In this document: piece after piece, positions 45,518-54,365 of the stretch
Position numbering within the stretch: position 1 is the stretch's first letter
Layout of the letters: every line of letters begins with the position of its first letter
From: Segatella copri
GTDB lineage: Bacteria > Bacteroidota > Bacteroidia > Bacteroidales > Bacteroidaceae
Assembly (NCBI RefSeq): GCF_026015295.1
Contig: NZ_JAPDUW010000001.1
Coordinates: forward strand, 3,576,501-3,640,500
Direction of reading: 5' to 3'
Length of the DNA stretch: 64,000 nucleotides
Notes under the pieces: generated by a model
Told to the model about the DNA's origin: nothing
The model's database searches: none
What the model saw: the letters and a program-made list of their open reading frames with translations, nothing else
Position numbers and translations under genes: made by a program

Positions 45518-48325
45518 TTAGTGCAATAATGTGGAGCGAGAGATTTCAAGACATAAAATACTAGGAACCTTATTCCAATCATAAAATTTTAGAAGTTGGT
45601 ATCCTATCCCTGCAAATCCCATAAACAAACCTACTTGACTATTTCGGTTGTCATCTCCACAAATAACATCTTGCCCCTTACTTATCTCTGTTGCTATTGA
45701 ATTAACCCATTTCAAGGCTTTTGTATCATTTCGCATGGACAACAAGTGTAGTATTTCTAAATTTCCCATAGAACCATGGCAAACAGAAAGATTGTAGCCA
45801 ATTCTTTTTTCAACCTGCTTGATTGCAACATTTAGTTCTTTCATCATTATCTTGTCGGAAAAACCTTCTGACGCTAAGATTAGTCTTGATAATGCTATTC
45901 CTGTTGCACCGTGACACCAACTTCCGCTATCTTCTTCATATGAAGTGTTGCGTCCATCAATCCATCCTTGGATTTTATCTGAGTAAAAAGAGCGGTCATG
46001 AAGTAGGGAATGTTTAAATGCTTCCAAATATCGAATTTCACCAAATTGCTTATATAGCAAAAACATTGCAGTTGCCATAGAAGAACTACCATGAGCAAAA
46101 CCTCCTAAATTCAATTCTTTCTCACCAACAATCTTATTGCCATCAGTGTATGTCCAATACATTTTTCCGTTTATATTTTTGGCAAGTTGCAACAACCTTT
46201 CACCACTCGCTTTCAAAATAATCAATTTATCGGTTTCCTTCATTAATTTGCATTGAGTCGTAAAAAGGATTACGCCAGCTAATCCTGACATATAATCAAA
46301 TTGAGTTGTAATTGGTATCAATTCCTTCACCTCTTTGACTATTGACTGATATATAGAAGTATTGTATAATTTAGGAAACGTTTCCATAATATATAATAAT
46401 CCCATAATACCGGACAATGGGGATATGGCAATTTCGTTCTTCTTTACACCAATATGAGCAACATCTCTATTTTCACACAATTGCCTAAAAATTCCAAGAG
46501 CAATTTTTTCATGTTGCTGCTCATGACTATATGTGAACAACGTTAGATAAAACAGACATACTCCCAAAAGTCCATCATATAAAGAGTCATTCATCAAACA
46601 TACTTGAAATTTTCCATCATAGACATTTCTTGTTCTACATACAAATCCTATTTCATTATCGATTTGTATCATTCGTTTACGAATCTCTTTCTCTATTCGT
46701 TCAATTGCTTGCCATAGAACATTTCTATCTATAGAATCTTTCCCAACAGGTAAAATGCGCTTTTTATTTGTATCGGAGACTCCTATAACATCTAAAAAGA
46801 AATTTACAGACTCATCTATCATGCACAATTGTTCTTCCTGCACTTTTGAGGAAAGTGCAGATAACTTTTCAGCTATGATAGTAGCTCCTTTGGACTCAAC
46901 AGGAATCCAATCATCTACAACGATGTCATTCGGCAAAGTATATAGAGAATTCTTGTTTAAATACATGAAATAGTAGGGTATATCTCCCTTTTCTATCTGA
47001 CTTGCAACAGAGTGTATAAGAGGAATACTTAACAAACCATAAGATTCTTTTCTTATAATAGGCTCTATAAGTTCCTCTATATTCTTGCCTCCGTGCAGAT
47101 ATGGGGGAGTTACCATCTCGGTTAAAATGTAAGAATATATAACCGTTGGATGCAATAAAACCCTTGAACGCATAAAGTTGAAATCATAAGAGTAGATATA
47201 GCTTAATAAGTCAAGTTTATGAGCTCTCATGAAGTTACATGCATCAGTAAACCCTTTTTCTAAATCTTGAAGAGTTTCTGCCGTGATAGGATAAGATTTT
47301 CCTTCTTTTTTAGGCAAATGAAAATTAGAATCATCAAATTCAAATAACACTGATGAGATTTGCGACCTATCATTTGCTCCATTAAACATCCAATCTGGCA
47401 AGATACCTGTTTCAAGGACAGAAGACTGTAAGTACGCACTGATTTTAGTGCTATCCAAATGTTTAAACTTCTTTGATACAACTGATTCGCAGTCAATTAT
47501 ATATGGGCAATTTCCAATTACTATCAAGTTATCTGGAATTATATCTTGTGCACCTAACAGATATAATAAAGCCTGTATTTTTCCAAAATTATAATAGTAC
47601 TCATTGATAGAATCACTATTCTTCATGTCACAAGGTTTCACTTGAAAATGCCAAGAATAGTTTTCTCTGTCTATGAATGCAGGTATTCCAAATTGTATAG
47701 ACAATCCCATCTTATCAAGGGCTGATATTATGCTCATGATGAACTTTTCATTAGCAGCTCCTCTTGGCTTGTAATATAATTTAGTACCATTGAGAAACAA
47801 TACTGACGAGACACAATTACCTGCATGCAAATCCCCTTCAAAAAGACTAATTTCATCAATCTTTGATTCTTTCATTGCAAAACTTTCTATATCTGCTTTT
47901 AAGGCAAAAAGAAGCCTGTCAATATGAAGCATGATATTGACTGTATAACTCTCAAGTATAGAAAGTAACTTTGGGTATTTTTCAAAGAAATATATTATCC
48001 ACTCATCATTGGAAGATAATTTGTCACGAAAGAATTGACTTTGCTCTTCTTCGGTATAACCTTTCAAGAAGTTATTTTCTTTTGCTAAATTATATTCAAA
48101 TGGATATACAAACTTCAAATAATTATTGTAAGCATAAGACACGACTTGATACGAAAGTTGCCCAACAATGTCATTCATTTGCACAAATGGATATTTATCT
48201 ATGATTTTGGCTATTGCATCATAGATATAATTGTAATAAGGAAACATAAAGAATCCCTTTCGCTCTTGCATATCTTTGCAAGTTGATTTTTGTGAATACT
48301 TTAATATTTCAAATTTTAAATCCAT
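45518..48325 (-). CDS. lanM: Class II lanthipeptide synthetase LanM
   Basis: The 935-residue protein has the two-part LanM build. The dehydratase (DUF4135) covers about 100-520: GDLHAGNCVSSVLFLNGTKL with the kinase-like active residues, LYYKPRGAANEKF, and YIIDCESVV. The LanC-like cyclase covers about 570-935: GGFAHGSSSMATAMF, SWCHGATGIAL with zinc ligand Cys804, and SVCHGSMGN with Cys849 and His850. All three zinc ligands are present. It should dehydrate Ser/Thr of the precursor encoded 58 bp downstream and form lanthionine rings. It is the first gene of the operon. The gene is A/T-rich compared with the xylan genes, which suggests transfer. Symbol given for the enzyme class only. Confidence 0.95.
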   Translation of the reverse strand: MDLKFEILKYSQKSTCKDMQERKGFFMFPYYNYIYDAIAKIIDKYPFVQMNDIVGQLSYQVVSYAYNNYLKFVYPFEYNLAKENNFLKGYTEEEQSQFFRDKLSSNDEWIIYFFEKYPKLLSILESYTVNIMLHIDRLLFALKADIESFAMKESKIDEISLFEGDLHAGNCVSSVLFLNGTKLYYKPRGAANEKFIMSIISALDKMGLSIQFGIPAFIDRENYSWHFQVKPCDMKNSDSINEYYYNFGKIQALLYLLGAQDIIPDNLIVIGNCPYIIDCESVVSKKFKHLDSTKISAYLQSSVLETGILPDWMFNGANDRSQISSVLFEFDDSNFHLPKKEGKSYPITAETLQDLEKGFTDACNFMRAHKLDLLSYIYSYDFNFMRSRVLLHPTVIYSYILTEMVTPPYLHGGKNIEELIEPIIRKESYGLLSIPLIHSVASQIEKGDIPYYFMYLNKNSLYTLPNDIVVDDWIPVESKGATIIAEKLSALSSKVQEEQLCMIDESVNFFLDVIGVSDTNKKRILPVGKDSIDRNVLWQAIERIEKEIRKRMIQIDNEIGFVCRTRNVYDGKFQVCLMNDSLYDGLLGVCLFYLTLFTYSHEQQHEKIALGIFRQLCENRDVAHIGVKKNEIAISPLSGIMGLLYIMETFPKLYNTSIYQSIVKEVKELIPITTQFDYMSGLAGVILFTTQCKLMKETDKLIILKASGERLLQLAKNINGKMYWTYTDGNKIVGEKELNLGGFAHGSSSMATAMFLLYKQFGEIRYLEAFKHSLLHDRSFYSDKIQGWIDGRNTSYEEDSGSWCHGATGIALSRLILASEGFSDKIMMKELNVAIKQVEKRIGYNLSVCHGSMGNLEILHLLSMRNDTKALKWVNSIATEISKGQDVICGDDNRNSQVGLFMGFAGIGYQLLKFYDWNKVPSILCLEISRSTLLH

Positions 48326-48403
48326 AGCAAATTACTTTTAATGTACTACAATTTGTCTTCGTCCCAAAAGGTTACTTTCAAGACTTAGACATGAATTCTT
48401 GTG

Positions 48404-48411
48404 CAAATATA
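48404..48411 (-). promoter_or_regulatory. -7 promoter box TATATTTG of the lanthipeptide operon
   Basis: On the minus strand TATATTTG lies 79 bp before the LanM ATG. The stretch 48326-48582 is otherwise A/T-rich with no gene; the three 21-bp repeats of 38293-38353 are not present here. Confidence 0.6.
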
Positions 48412-48582
48412 CTATAAAAACTAATACGTTAACCAACTTATCATTACTATTTAATAAAGTTTAAACAAAATGTCTGTATTCTTGTCGAAAATGCATCATT
48501 ATTATTATGTTTTCGCCGTACATTAGCGTGACATGTTATGCTTTTTGCGATTATGGTAACAAAATTACGCTTGCGGTGGTCT

Positions 48583-49365
48583 CTATTTTGCAAAGTTATA
48601 ATTTCGTCTTATAATCTTAGACTCATGCAGCAAATGATTTGCAATACTATCTTTGTACAATGCTAATTTATACATCTCATAACTATGACGAACAGAATCC
48701 TCATAAGCAGTAACACGATTTCTTACGTCGTTTATAACATTTTCATCTCGTTGCACATTGAAATGTTTCTCAATGTAGCGAATGTTCGGGTCATCAGCAG
48801 GAAGTACCATCTTCAATGCCCTATACTTCAAGTCTGCCTCCTCCCAATCTTGGTGCTCTCGCCATTGGGTGAGATTGCCCCAAATGGAAATGACAAGAGA
48901 TAAGACCAAGCCACCAATAAAAAGAAGAACATTCTTTGAGGTTGGCTCGAAGCGATGGGTTACAACCTTCTTTTGAGGTGATTTGTTCAACACTTCAAGT
49001 TTGTCCTGCAATACCTTCGAGAAAACATCATTCTCTTGTCTCATCTGCTTGACTGCATCAACCAAGAACTTGCTTCGCTGCTCATTTTTGCCAAGTTCAA
49101 CCTTAATAAGGTCTGCAAAAACGACAATGGCATCTCTTAATTTGGATATTTTACCTCTGACTTCCTCTTCCTTGGTAAACATCGCATTGATTGACTTATC
49201 CAACTTGGTTATGTCATTACTTGCAGGAACGGTTTCCGCTCCTGCGTTCTTTGTGGAGACAGAAAGTTCATCAACTTTCTGCTCCAATCTCTCAACTGTG
49301 CCGTAGATGGCTTCCAATAGTTCTTCTTTCATGTTCGATTCTAATTTTAAGTTTGTAACTTGCAT
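48583..49365 (-). CDS. Membrane-anchored coiled-coil protein of the mobilization operon
   Basis: The 260-residue product has a helical, charged first half (EAIYGTVERLEQKVDELSVS, LRDAIVVFADLIKVELGKNE), a single membrane helix near 150-170 (VLLFIGGLVLSLVISIWG) and a helical C-terminus. Its ATG at 49365 overlaps the relaxase stop (TGATG); an inner ATG at 49332 is possible. Similar proteins follow relaxase genes in Bacteroides mobilizable elements, where they may tether the relaxosome to the membrane. No enzyme motif is seen. Confidence 0.7.
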   Translation of the reverse strand: MQVTNLKLESNMKEELLEAIYGTVERLEQKVDELSVSTKNAGAETVPASNDITKLDKSINAMFTKEEEVRGKISKLRDAIVVFADLIKVELGKNEQRSKFLVDAVKQMRQENDVFSKVLQDKLEVLNKSPQKKVVTHRFEPTSKNVLLFIGGLVLSLVISIWGNLTQWREHQDWEEADLKYRALKMVLPADDPNIRYIEKHFNVQRDENVINDVRNRVTAYEDSVRHSYEMYKLALYKDSIANHLLHESKIIRRNYNFAK

Positions 49366-50315
49366 CAAAGGCTGAAGCCCTTTCTGCGTTTTCTCTTTTT
49401 CTTCTTGGCGGATTCATCCTCTGGGAATGGCTCATAAGTTTGGGCATTAGACGGAGCGAACAAGCCGATGGAAGAAATACCACTCCAAGGGTCTTGGGTA
49501 TGTTCTGCCGTTGGTTGAGTCTGTTCTACTTGGTGACAACTTGGTTGTCCTCCCTGCATAGATTCGACTCTTGGCGATACACGATTATACTCTGTGCCAA
49601 GTCTTGCATCCAACTTGACAAAGCTGTATTCTCGGCTAATCTGCGTACCCTTGAAGCTATATCCATCCTTGCAGAAACGGATGCCTTGAACCTTGGTTTG
49701 CTCCTTGTCCTTATAGACAAACTCCAAGAGAACACCTCGCTTTGCAAGCTCATTCTTGAACTTCTGCCAGCTACCTGCGGTTTTCAAGACATCCTTGACA
49801 ACATTGTGAATCTCGTATTTGGCACGCTCAGCATTGCGTAACTTGCGAGTGCTAGTCTTGCTCTTGTCAGTTCCGTAGGTCAACCCATACTTGGATTTAA
49901 AAGCCTTGGTCACTTGCTCATTACGCCTGTAATCATTCCTGTCTGATATGAGCTTGCCCTCGTTATTGATGCGGTTATACACGATATGACAATGTGGATT
50001 GTCGGTGTTGTGATGCCTTACGATGATGAATTGAGTATCTTTTATCCCCATCATCTGCATGTATTCAAGGGCTATCTTAGCCATGAATTCATCCGTCAAA
50101 CGTGGCTTGTCCTCGGGCTTGAAGCTCAAAGCTATGTGCCCCACAGTCTTCTTAATCCTTGGATTTAGCTGTCTTTGCAGCTCAAAACTTTGTACGATCT
50201 CGGCATTCGTGCCGAGTAACACTCCATCGGATGCAAGGATTTTCGCCTCGTCCTTGCCTGTCACGTAGCGGACGCAACCACCAAAGGATGCACCTTTCTT
50301 TAGCTTGCCTATCAT
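49365..50315 (-). CDS. Relaxase / mobilization nuclease (MobP/BmgA-like)
   Basis: The 316-residue product starts MIGKLKKGASFGGCVRYV and carries the relaxase metal motif HHNTDNPHCHIVYNR (HxxxxxHxH) near residues 98-112. A candidate catalytic tyrosine is Tyr17 in VRYVTG. The C-terminus is a proline/lysine-rich tail ending KKKRKRRKG. It nicks oriT and leads the strand during transfer. The start overlaps the MobC gene by ATGA. Confidence 0.9.
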   Translation of the reverse strand: MIGKLKKGASFGGCVRYVTGKDEAKILASDGVLLGTNAEIVQSFELQRQLNPRIKKTVGHIALSFKPEDKPRLTDEFMAKIALEYMQMMGIKDTQFIIVRHHNTDNPHCHIVYNRINNEGKLISDRNDYRRNEQVTKAFKSKYGLTYGTDKSKTSTRKLRNAERAKYEIHNVVKDVLKTAGSWQKFKNELAKRGVLLEFVYKDKEQTKVQGIRFCKDGYSFKGTQISREYSFVKLDARLGTEYNRVSPRVESMQGGQPSCHQVEQTQPTAEHTQDPWSGISSIGLFAPSNAQTYEPFPEDESAKKKKRKRRKGFSL

Positions 50316-50725
50316 GGTGTATCCTCCCTTCTGTTCATTCCGCTTGGATTAGGTTTGGAATTTCCTTGCCGATACTCGACAAGGACGGTTTTCAATCTCT
50401 TTAACAAGTCCACCACATACACATGGGTTTCCTGGAAACCTCTCTGATGCGACAGCTTGGTAAGTTGGTTGAGGTTGTTCGCCATGCCAATGAGGTTCTT
50501 GGCGATGGCTACCGTCTCTGCATTGTGTCCGCTGACCACCACGCCGTTCAAGGCGGACTCACGGATGTACTCCGCCAACTTGCGGTTGGCTTTTCTCGCC
50601 CTCAGTCTCAAAGCCTCGTAGCTTGGCTTAGAGAACTTCACCGTGACAGACTTCGACAGCTTGCGAACCCTGCCCGTAGGCGGTCTTCCACCCTTTTTAC
50701 TGTTCTGTTTCTGTATGCTTGTCAT
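50312..50725 (-). CDS. MobC-like relaxosome protein
   Basis: The 137-residue product has a ribbon-helix-helix-like start (GRVRKLSKSVTVKFSKPSYE) and the MobC/BmgB-type helical end (AIAKNLIGMANNLNQLTKLS). It helps the relaxase find oriT. It is the first gene of the mob operon, 76 bp downstream of a long dyad that is a good oriT candidate. Confidence 0.85.
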   Translation of the reverse strand: MTSIQKQNSKKGGRPPTGRVRKLSKSVTVKFSKPSYEALRLRARKANRKLAEYIRESALNGVVVSGHNAETVAIAKNLIGMANNLNQLTKLSHQRGFQETHVYVVDLLKRLKTVLVEYRQGNSKPNPSGMNRREDTP

Positions 50726-50801
50726 TCGATATACTGTTTACAGTTGGTACACCCACTTTCTGCGACCATCGGGAGCAAAGTTCCTCCGCCCTCATGGTGG
50801 A

Positions 50802-50838
50802 GCGAGGCGTTTTGGGGTTCCCAAAACATAACCTCGCT
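50802..50838. other. Candidate oriT dyad
   Basis: GCGAGGcGTTTTGGG pairs with CCCAAAACataaCCTCGC across a 3-nt loop, directly upstream of mobC. Position and shape fit an origin of transfer. Confidence 0.5.
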
Positions 50839-50909
50839 ACCTCTCAGAACACGTTAGTTGGAACTACAGCCTTTCGGCTATCCATGTCCAAGGTCGCAGA
50901 CCTTAATTC

Positions 50910-51392
50910 TCACAATTTGCGCCAAGCCTCGAAGTCCTCTTCATAAAGGCTTAGGTGGTGGCGCACGATGTTCTCGATGATGCCCGATACGCTCATGCGC
51001 CTTCCTCCGAGGATGCGGACGACACGATCAAGACGGTCTCGTACATCGGAACTGACGAAGACTGGCTTGCGGTCGTCAATCCTTGGAACTTGGAGGAAGG
51101 TCTGCTGATACTCCTCTAATGTCGCCTTGCGCTGCTTGCCGCTGATGCGCTTCTGCGGATTCGGTGGCGATTGAGCCTCGTTCGTTGATGTTTCCTCTCT
51201 ATAGGGAGTTGTTGCAGCAACTTTCTCTACAATTGCTCTCAACTCTGGGTTCTCTACATCATCATAGAGAGAATTATAACTACTTGGATTGGCTTTGTTG
51301 CCATACGTAGATGGTTTAACAAAATCCAAATACTCTTTTTCCATCAGCTCCTTTTGCTCAGGAGCCAAGACTGCATCTTTTGTTCTTGCCAT
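50910..51392 (-). CDS. DUF3408-type protein of mobilizable elements
   Basis: The 160-residue product has a disordered, charged first half and a C-terminal helical domain (VFVSSDVRDRLDRVVRILGG, MSVSGIIENIVRHHLSLYE) of the ribbon-helix-helix kind found in DUF3408 proteins on Bacteroides transposons. It probably binds DNA in transfer or partition. It is separated from mobC by 184 bp containing the oriT candidate. Confidence 0.8.
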   Translation of the reverse strand: MARTKDAVLAPEQKELMEKEYLDFVKPSTYGNKANPSSYNSLYDDVENPELRAIVEKVAATTPYREETSTNEAQSPPNPQKRISGKQRKATLEEYQQTFLQVPRIDDRKPVFVSSDVRDRLDRVVRILGGRRMSVSGIIENIVRHHLSLYEEDFEAWRKL

Positions 51393-51702
51393 AGCTTATG
51401 CTGTTTTATTTGTTAGTATAGTGGTCACGGTTTGCACCATTGACCGATTGTCGGGTGCAAAGTAAGTTTACTGAGTGCAGCCATGCAACTGATTGGGTGT
51501 AACATGGCAATTTAGTTGTGGCTTGCTTATTTGCATACCGAGATAGTTGTGAGAACTTCAACGTATTTCTCAACTCATCATTGTTCATGCATTCGTTGCA
51601 GCCGTGCAAGTTTTTCTTGTTGTTTTTGGCGTTGAAGTCGGCAAACCCCGGCAACATACTGCCACAGAAATTGAAAACGCTTGTTTTTAGATTGCCGTGC
51701 CT

Positions 51703-51710
51703 TATCTTTG
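51703..51710 (+). promoter_or_regulatory. -7 promoter box TATCTTTG
   Basis: TATCTTTG lies 80 bp before the ATG at 51790. The rest of the 397-bp gap 51393-51789 has no gene; it separates the divergent mob and excisionase genes. Confidence 0.6.
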
Positions 51711-51789
51711 CACTCACAAACGTGGAGCACAGCATATGCGTGGAGCTTTGCGACATATAACATAGTATTAACTTAGAAAAAAGAAAAGT

Positions 51790-52101
51790 ATGGGATTCAT
51801 CGTATTCGAGGAAGAGGCATTCAACTATCTTGATGCCCAGTTGGAGAACTTCGTGAAGCGCATGGACAGAATCCGTGAGCGCAGTGAGGACAAGACCATG
51901 AACAAGTGGCTCGACACGCAGGACGTGTGTCAGACGCTCAACATCTGCCCACGGACAGTGCAGACGCTTCGGGACAACGGAACTTTGGCTTATACGCAAA
52001 TCAGCCACAAGACCTACTACAAGCCGGAGGACGTGATGGCTATCGTAGCAGTAGTGGAGGACAGGAAAAAGGACATGCGCTTTCGCAAGCGCACAGGTTA
52101 G
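51790..52101 (+). CDS. Excisionase-like HTH protein 1
   Basis: The 103-residue product has a coiled start and then a MerR/excisionase-type winged helix (KWLDTQDVCQTLNICPRTVQ, LRDNGTLAYTQISHKTYYKPEDV). Such pairs of small proteins occur in CTnDOT-like elements, where they direct the integrase to excision. It is followed by a second one after 82 bp. Confidence 0.8.
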   Translation: MGFIVFEEEAFNYLDAQLENFVKRMDRIRERSEDKTMNKWLDTQDVCQTLNICPRTVQTLRDNGTLAYTQISHKTYYKPEDVMAIVAVVEDRKKDMRFRKRTG

Positions 52102-52183
52102 GCTGTCAATATACAACAGCCACTTTATCCAATGCAGCAAGTAAACCGAGTAACGTAAGTATCAACAATAAAACGAGACAACT

Positions 52184-52492
52184 ATGAGCAATGAAGTAAT
52201 GACAAGAAACAGCGAGTGGATGAACCACATCGTGAACCACCTCAACCGAATGGTTGACAATTTTGAACGTGCCGTGATGAACTACCGCCCCATGCTTGGC
52301 GGTGAGCGCTTCATGACGGACAAGGAGCTTTGTGCCAGGCTGCAACTGAGCCGAAGAACCCTGCAGGACTACCGAAACAACGGTGTCATCCCGTATATCC
52401 AGCTTGGCGGAAAGATACTCTACCGCGAGTCCGACATTCAGAAGATTCTGATGGCTAACTATCGTGAGGCGTACAGAATGAAGGGCTTGTAG
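52184..52492 (+). CDS. Excisionase-like HTH protein 2
   Basis: The 102-residue product has the same layout as the previous gene: a helical start, then FMTDKELCARLQLSRRTLQD and NGVIPYIQLGGKILYRESDI. It is probably in one operon with it and serves excision or regulation of the element. Confidence 0.8.
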   Translation: MSNEVMTRNSEWMNHIVNHLNRMVDNFERAVMNYRPMLGGERFMTDKELCARLQLSRRTLQDYRNNGVIPYIQLGGKILYRESDIQKILMANYREAYRMKGL

Positions 52493-52730
52493 GAGAAATA
52501 CATGTCCTTGATGAGTGGGGTGAAATGAACAAGGCGACAACGTATAACTTACCGAGCGTGGTTGTTATAGGTTGTCGCCTCGTTTTATTGGCTATACCGA
52601 GTTGTTCGTGTTTGCCGGGTATCATTTGTGTTACCTGTATAAATCTAATACCATGCTAAAACACACTGCGGTGGTTCGCCCAAGTGGCTGGAGGCGCAAA
52701 GCCTCCAAGGAACGTTGCTTTATGGCAGGT

Positions 52731-53093
52731 CTATGCCATTGCATTCTCTGTAAAGATACAGACCAGTTTAGTGCGGCTTGTCTGTCTGCCGATGACGGAC
52801 TGCATGATGAACTCCCGAAAGGCTCGGCTCTCAATGCTGTCAATACGGAAGGCTACCGCAATGACGAGTTCAAGGCTATACACATCATAGCTGATGCGGT
52901 CGTTCTTCCTGACATGACGGCGTACACCCTGCTCTTTCAGAATGCCGTCCTTGAATACAGCCTTGACAGCCTTGCGCACATAACAGCCGAATATATTATA
53001 CATGTCGGCAATCTCCTGCATGGTCATCCATACAGTATCGGTCGGCATGGATACCGTTCCGCTCTCGCTGATAGTTATAACTCCTCTGTTCAT
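52731..53093 (-). CDS. RhuM-like small DNA-associated protein
   Basis: The 120-residue product reads VWMTMQEIADMYNIFGCYVR and later YSLELVIAVAFRIDSIESRAFREF, the pattern of the RhuM family (about 330 residues when complete), here in a short form with a different N-terminus. Its ATG overlaps the stop of the downstream recombinase frame by 4 bp on the minus strand (53090-53093). Its role in the element is unknown. Confidence 0.65.
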   Translation of the reverse strand: MNRGVITISESGTVSMPTDTVWMTMQEIADMYNIFGCYVRKAVKAVFKDGILKEQGVRRHVRKNDRISYDVYSLELVIAVAFRIDSIESRAFREFIMQSVIGRQTSRTKLVCIFTENAMA

Positions 53094-54301
53094 TTTCCAA
53101 TAGTTTTTTCGTTCGATAATCTGTTCCTTTCTCGCTTGGCAATAAGCTTATCCATGTCATTTGAAATCTTCTGCTCCGTCACCTGCGCATAGACCTGTGT
53201 GCTTGTAATGTCTGCGTGTCCCATCATCTTGGCTATGCTGCCGATGGGAATGTCCTCGTTGAGCATCAAGACTCCGAATGTATGGCGGCTGGCGTGGAAT
53301 CCCAACTTATTACTTATGCCAAGCACCATTCCAAGGGTATGCACATCAAGATAGATGTCTTTCTTCTCACCCAGTGGAAAAACAGGCTTGCTGTCGTCCG
53401 TGGTATTGTAGAGCGAAAGAATCTTCTCGGCTATCGGATGGAGCGGCACGAAGAACTCCACGCCTGTCTTCTCTCTTTCCTTGCGGATGAACTTCCTACA
53501 CTCGGAGTTCTCACTGATATGGTGAGGGTACAGTTTCTTTACATCTATATAGGATAAGGAGGTGAGCGAGGCAAAAATGAAACATCTGCGTGCAAGCTCC
53601 GTTCGCTCGTCAGCCATCGGGGTAGAGAGCATCTTGATGAAGTCTGCCTTGCTGATATGGGTCATCTTCGGGGCTGCCTTCTTCTCATACCCTATCTTGG
53701 CTATGGGATTGAAGCGGATAATGCTCCTGTCCACTGCCTTGTACATCAACATGTTCAGCCAGAGAAGGCAATGGTTCACGTAGCTGTCGATACGTCCCTG
53801 GTCTCGTTTCAGGAATAGCTTGTATTCCTCCCCGAAATTCTCGTCTATGTCCTCAAAGGCGATGTCGTCCTTATCCAACGAATGGACAAAGGCTCTCAGG
53901 TTCTTCTGCCATGTCCGCTTGTGCAGAAAGGTTTGTCTGGCTTTTGAGGTTCGATACCATTCCACGATGGTATCACCAAAGTTCAGCAAGAACCTTCCTG
54001 TCGTGTCCTTGTCCTTCAACACAGCCTTCAGCATTTCCACGGTGATGATGCCGTTGGTGGTAAGAAGTGAGTTGTATTTATCCTTGACCTCAGCAAGGAA
54101 ACTTGCCAATCGTCCGTTGTCCCTTGCGTTCCGTACCTCTCCCTTCTTGGCGTTCCACTCCTGTGGGGTACAGGATATGCCTGTGGAAATGGCTGCACTT
54201 TTGCCGTCAACGGTGATGCGGCAAAGTATGTTGGCTGTTCCGTCTGCCTTCACCTTCTGTCTGTTGATGTAAGGCAAAATTGAAAATGTACTTCTGCTCA
54301 T
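53090..54301 (-). CDS. Tyrosine recombinase (integrase) 1
   Basis: The 403-residue product from ATG 54301 (MSRSTFSILPYINRQK) has an arm-binding domain, a SAM-like core-binding domain (about 105-205) and a catalytic domain with LTSLSYIDVKKL, GFHASRHTFGVLML (HxxR), MMGHADITSTQVYAQV (H and the nucleophile Tyr). This is the Bacteroides-type integrase. The longer frame to 54424 starts inside the gap before the gene and is rejected. It stands in tandem with a second integrase 64 bp upstream. Confidence 0.9.
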   Translation of the reverse strand: MSRSTFSILPYINRQKVKADGTANILCRITVDGKSAAISTGISCTPQEWNAKKGEVRNARDNGRLASFLAEVKDKYNSLLTTNGIITVEMLKAVLKDKDTTGRFLLNFGDTIVEWYRTSKARQTFLHKRTWQKNLRAFVHSLDKDDIAFEDIDENFGEEYKLFLKRDQGRIDSYVNHCLLWLNMLMYKAVDRSIIRFNPIAKIGYEKKAAPKMTHISKADFIKMLSTPMADERTELARRCFIFASLTSLSYIDVKKLYPHHISENSECRKFIRKEREKTGVEFFVPLHPIAEKILSLYNTTDDSKPVFPLGEKKDIYLDVHTLGMVLGISNKLGFHASRHTFGVLMLNEDIPIGSIAKMMGHADITSTQVYAQVTEQKISNDMDKLIAKRERNRLSNEKTIGK

Positions 54302-54365
54302 AGTTGTTGTCCTTATAATATAATAATGTAGTTGAAACTGTAAAAAGAAAAGTTGAAAGCCTTGT

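Noticed and set aside
51406..52140. Minus-strand open frame of 244 codons
   Set aside because: It overlaps the HTH gene on the other strand and the promoter region; no domain pattern.
52572..53192. Plus-strand open frame of 206 codons in the mobile element
   Set aside because: It covers the opposite strand of the RhuM-like gene, which fits its family; the plus frame does not.
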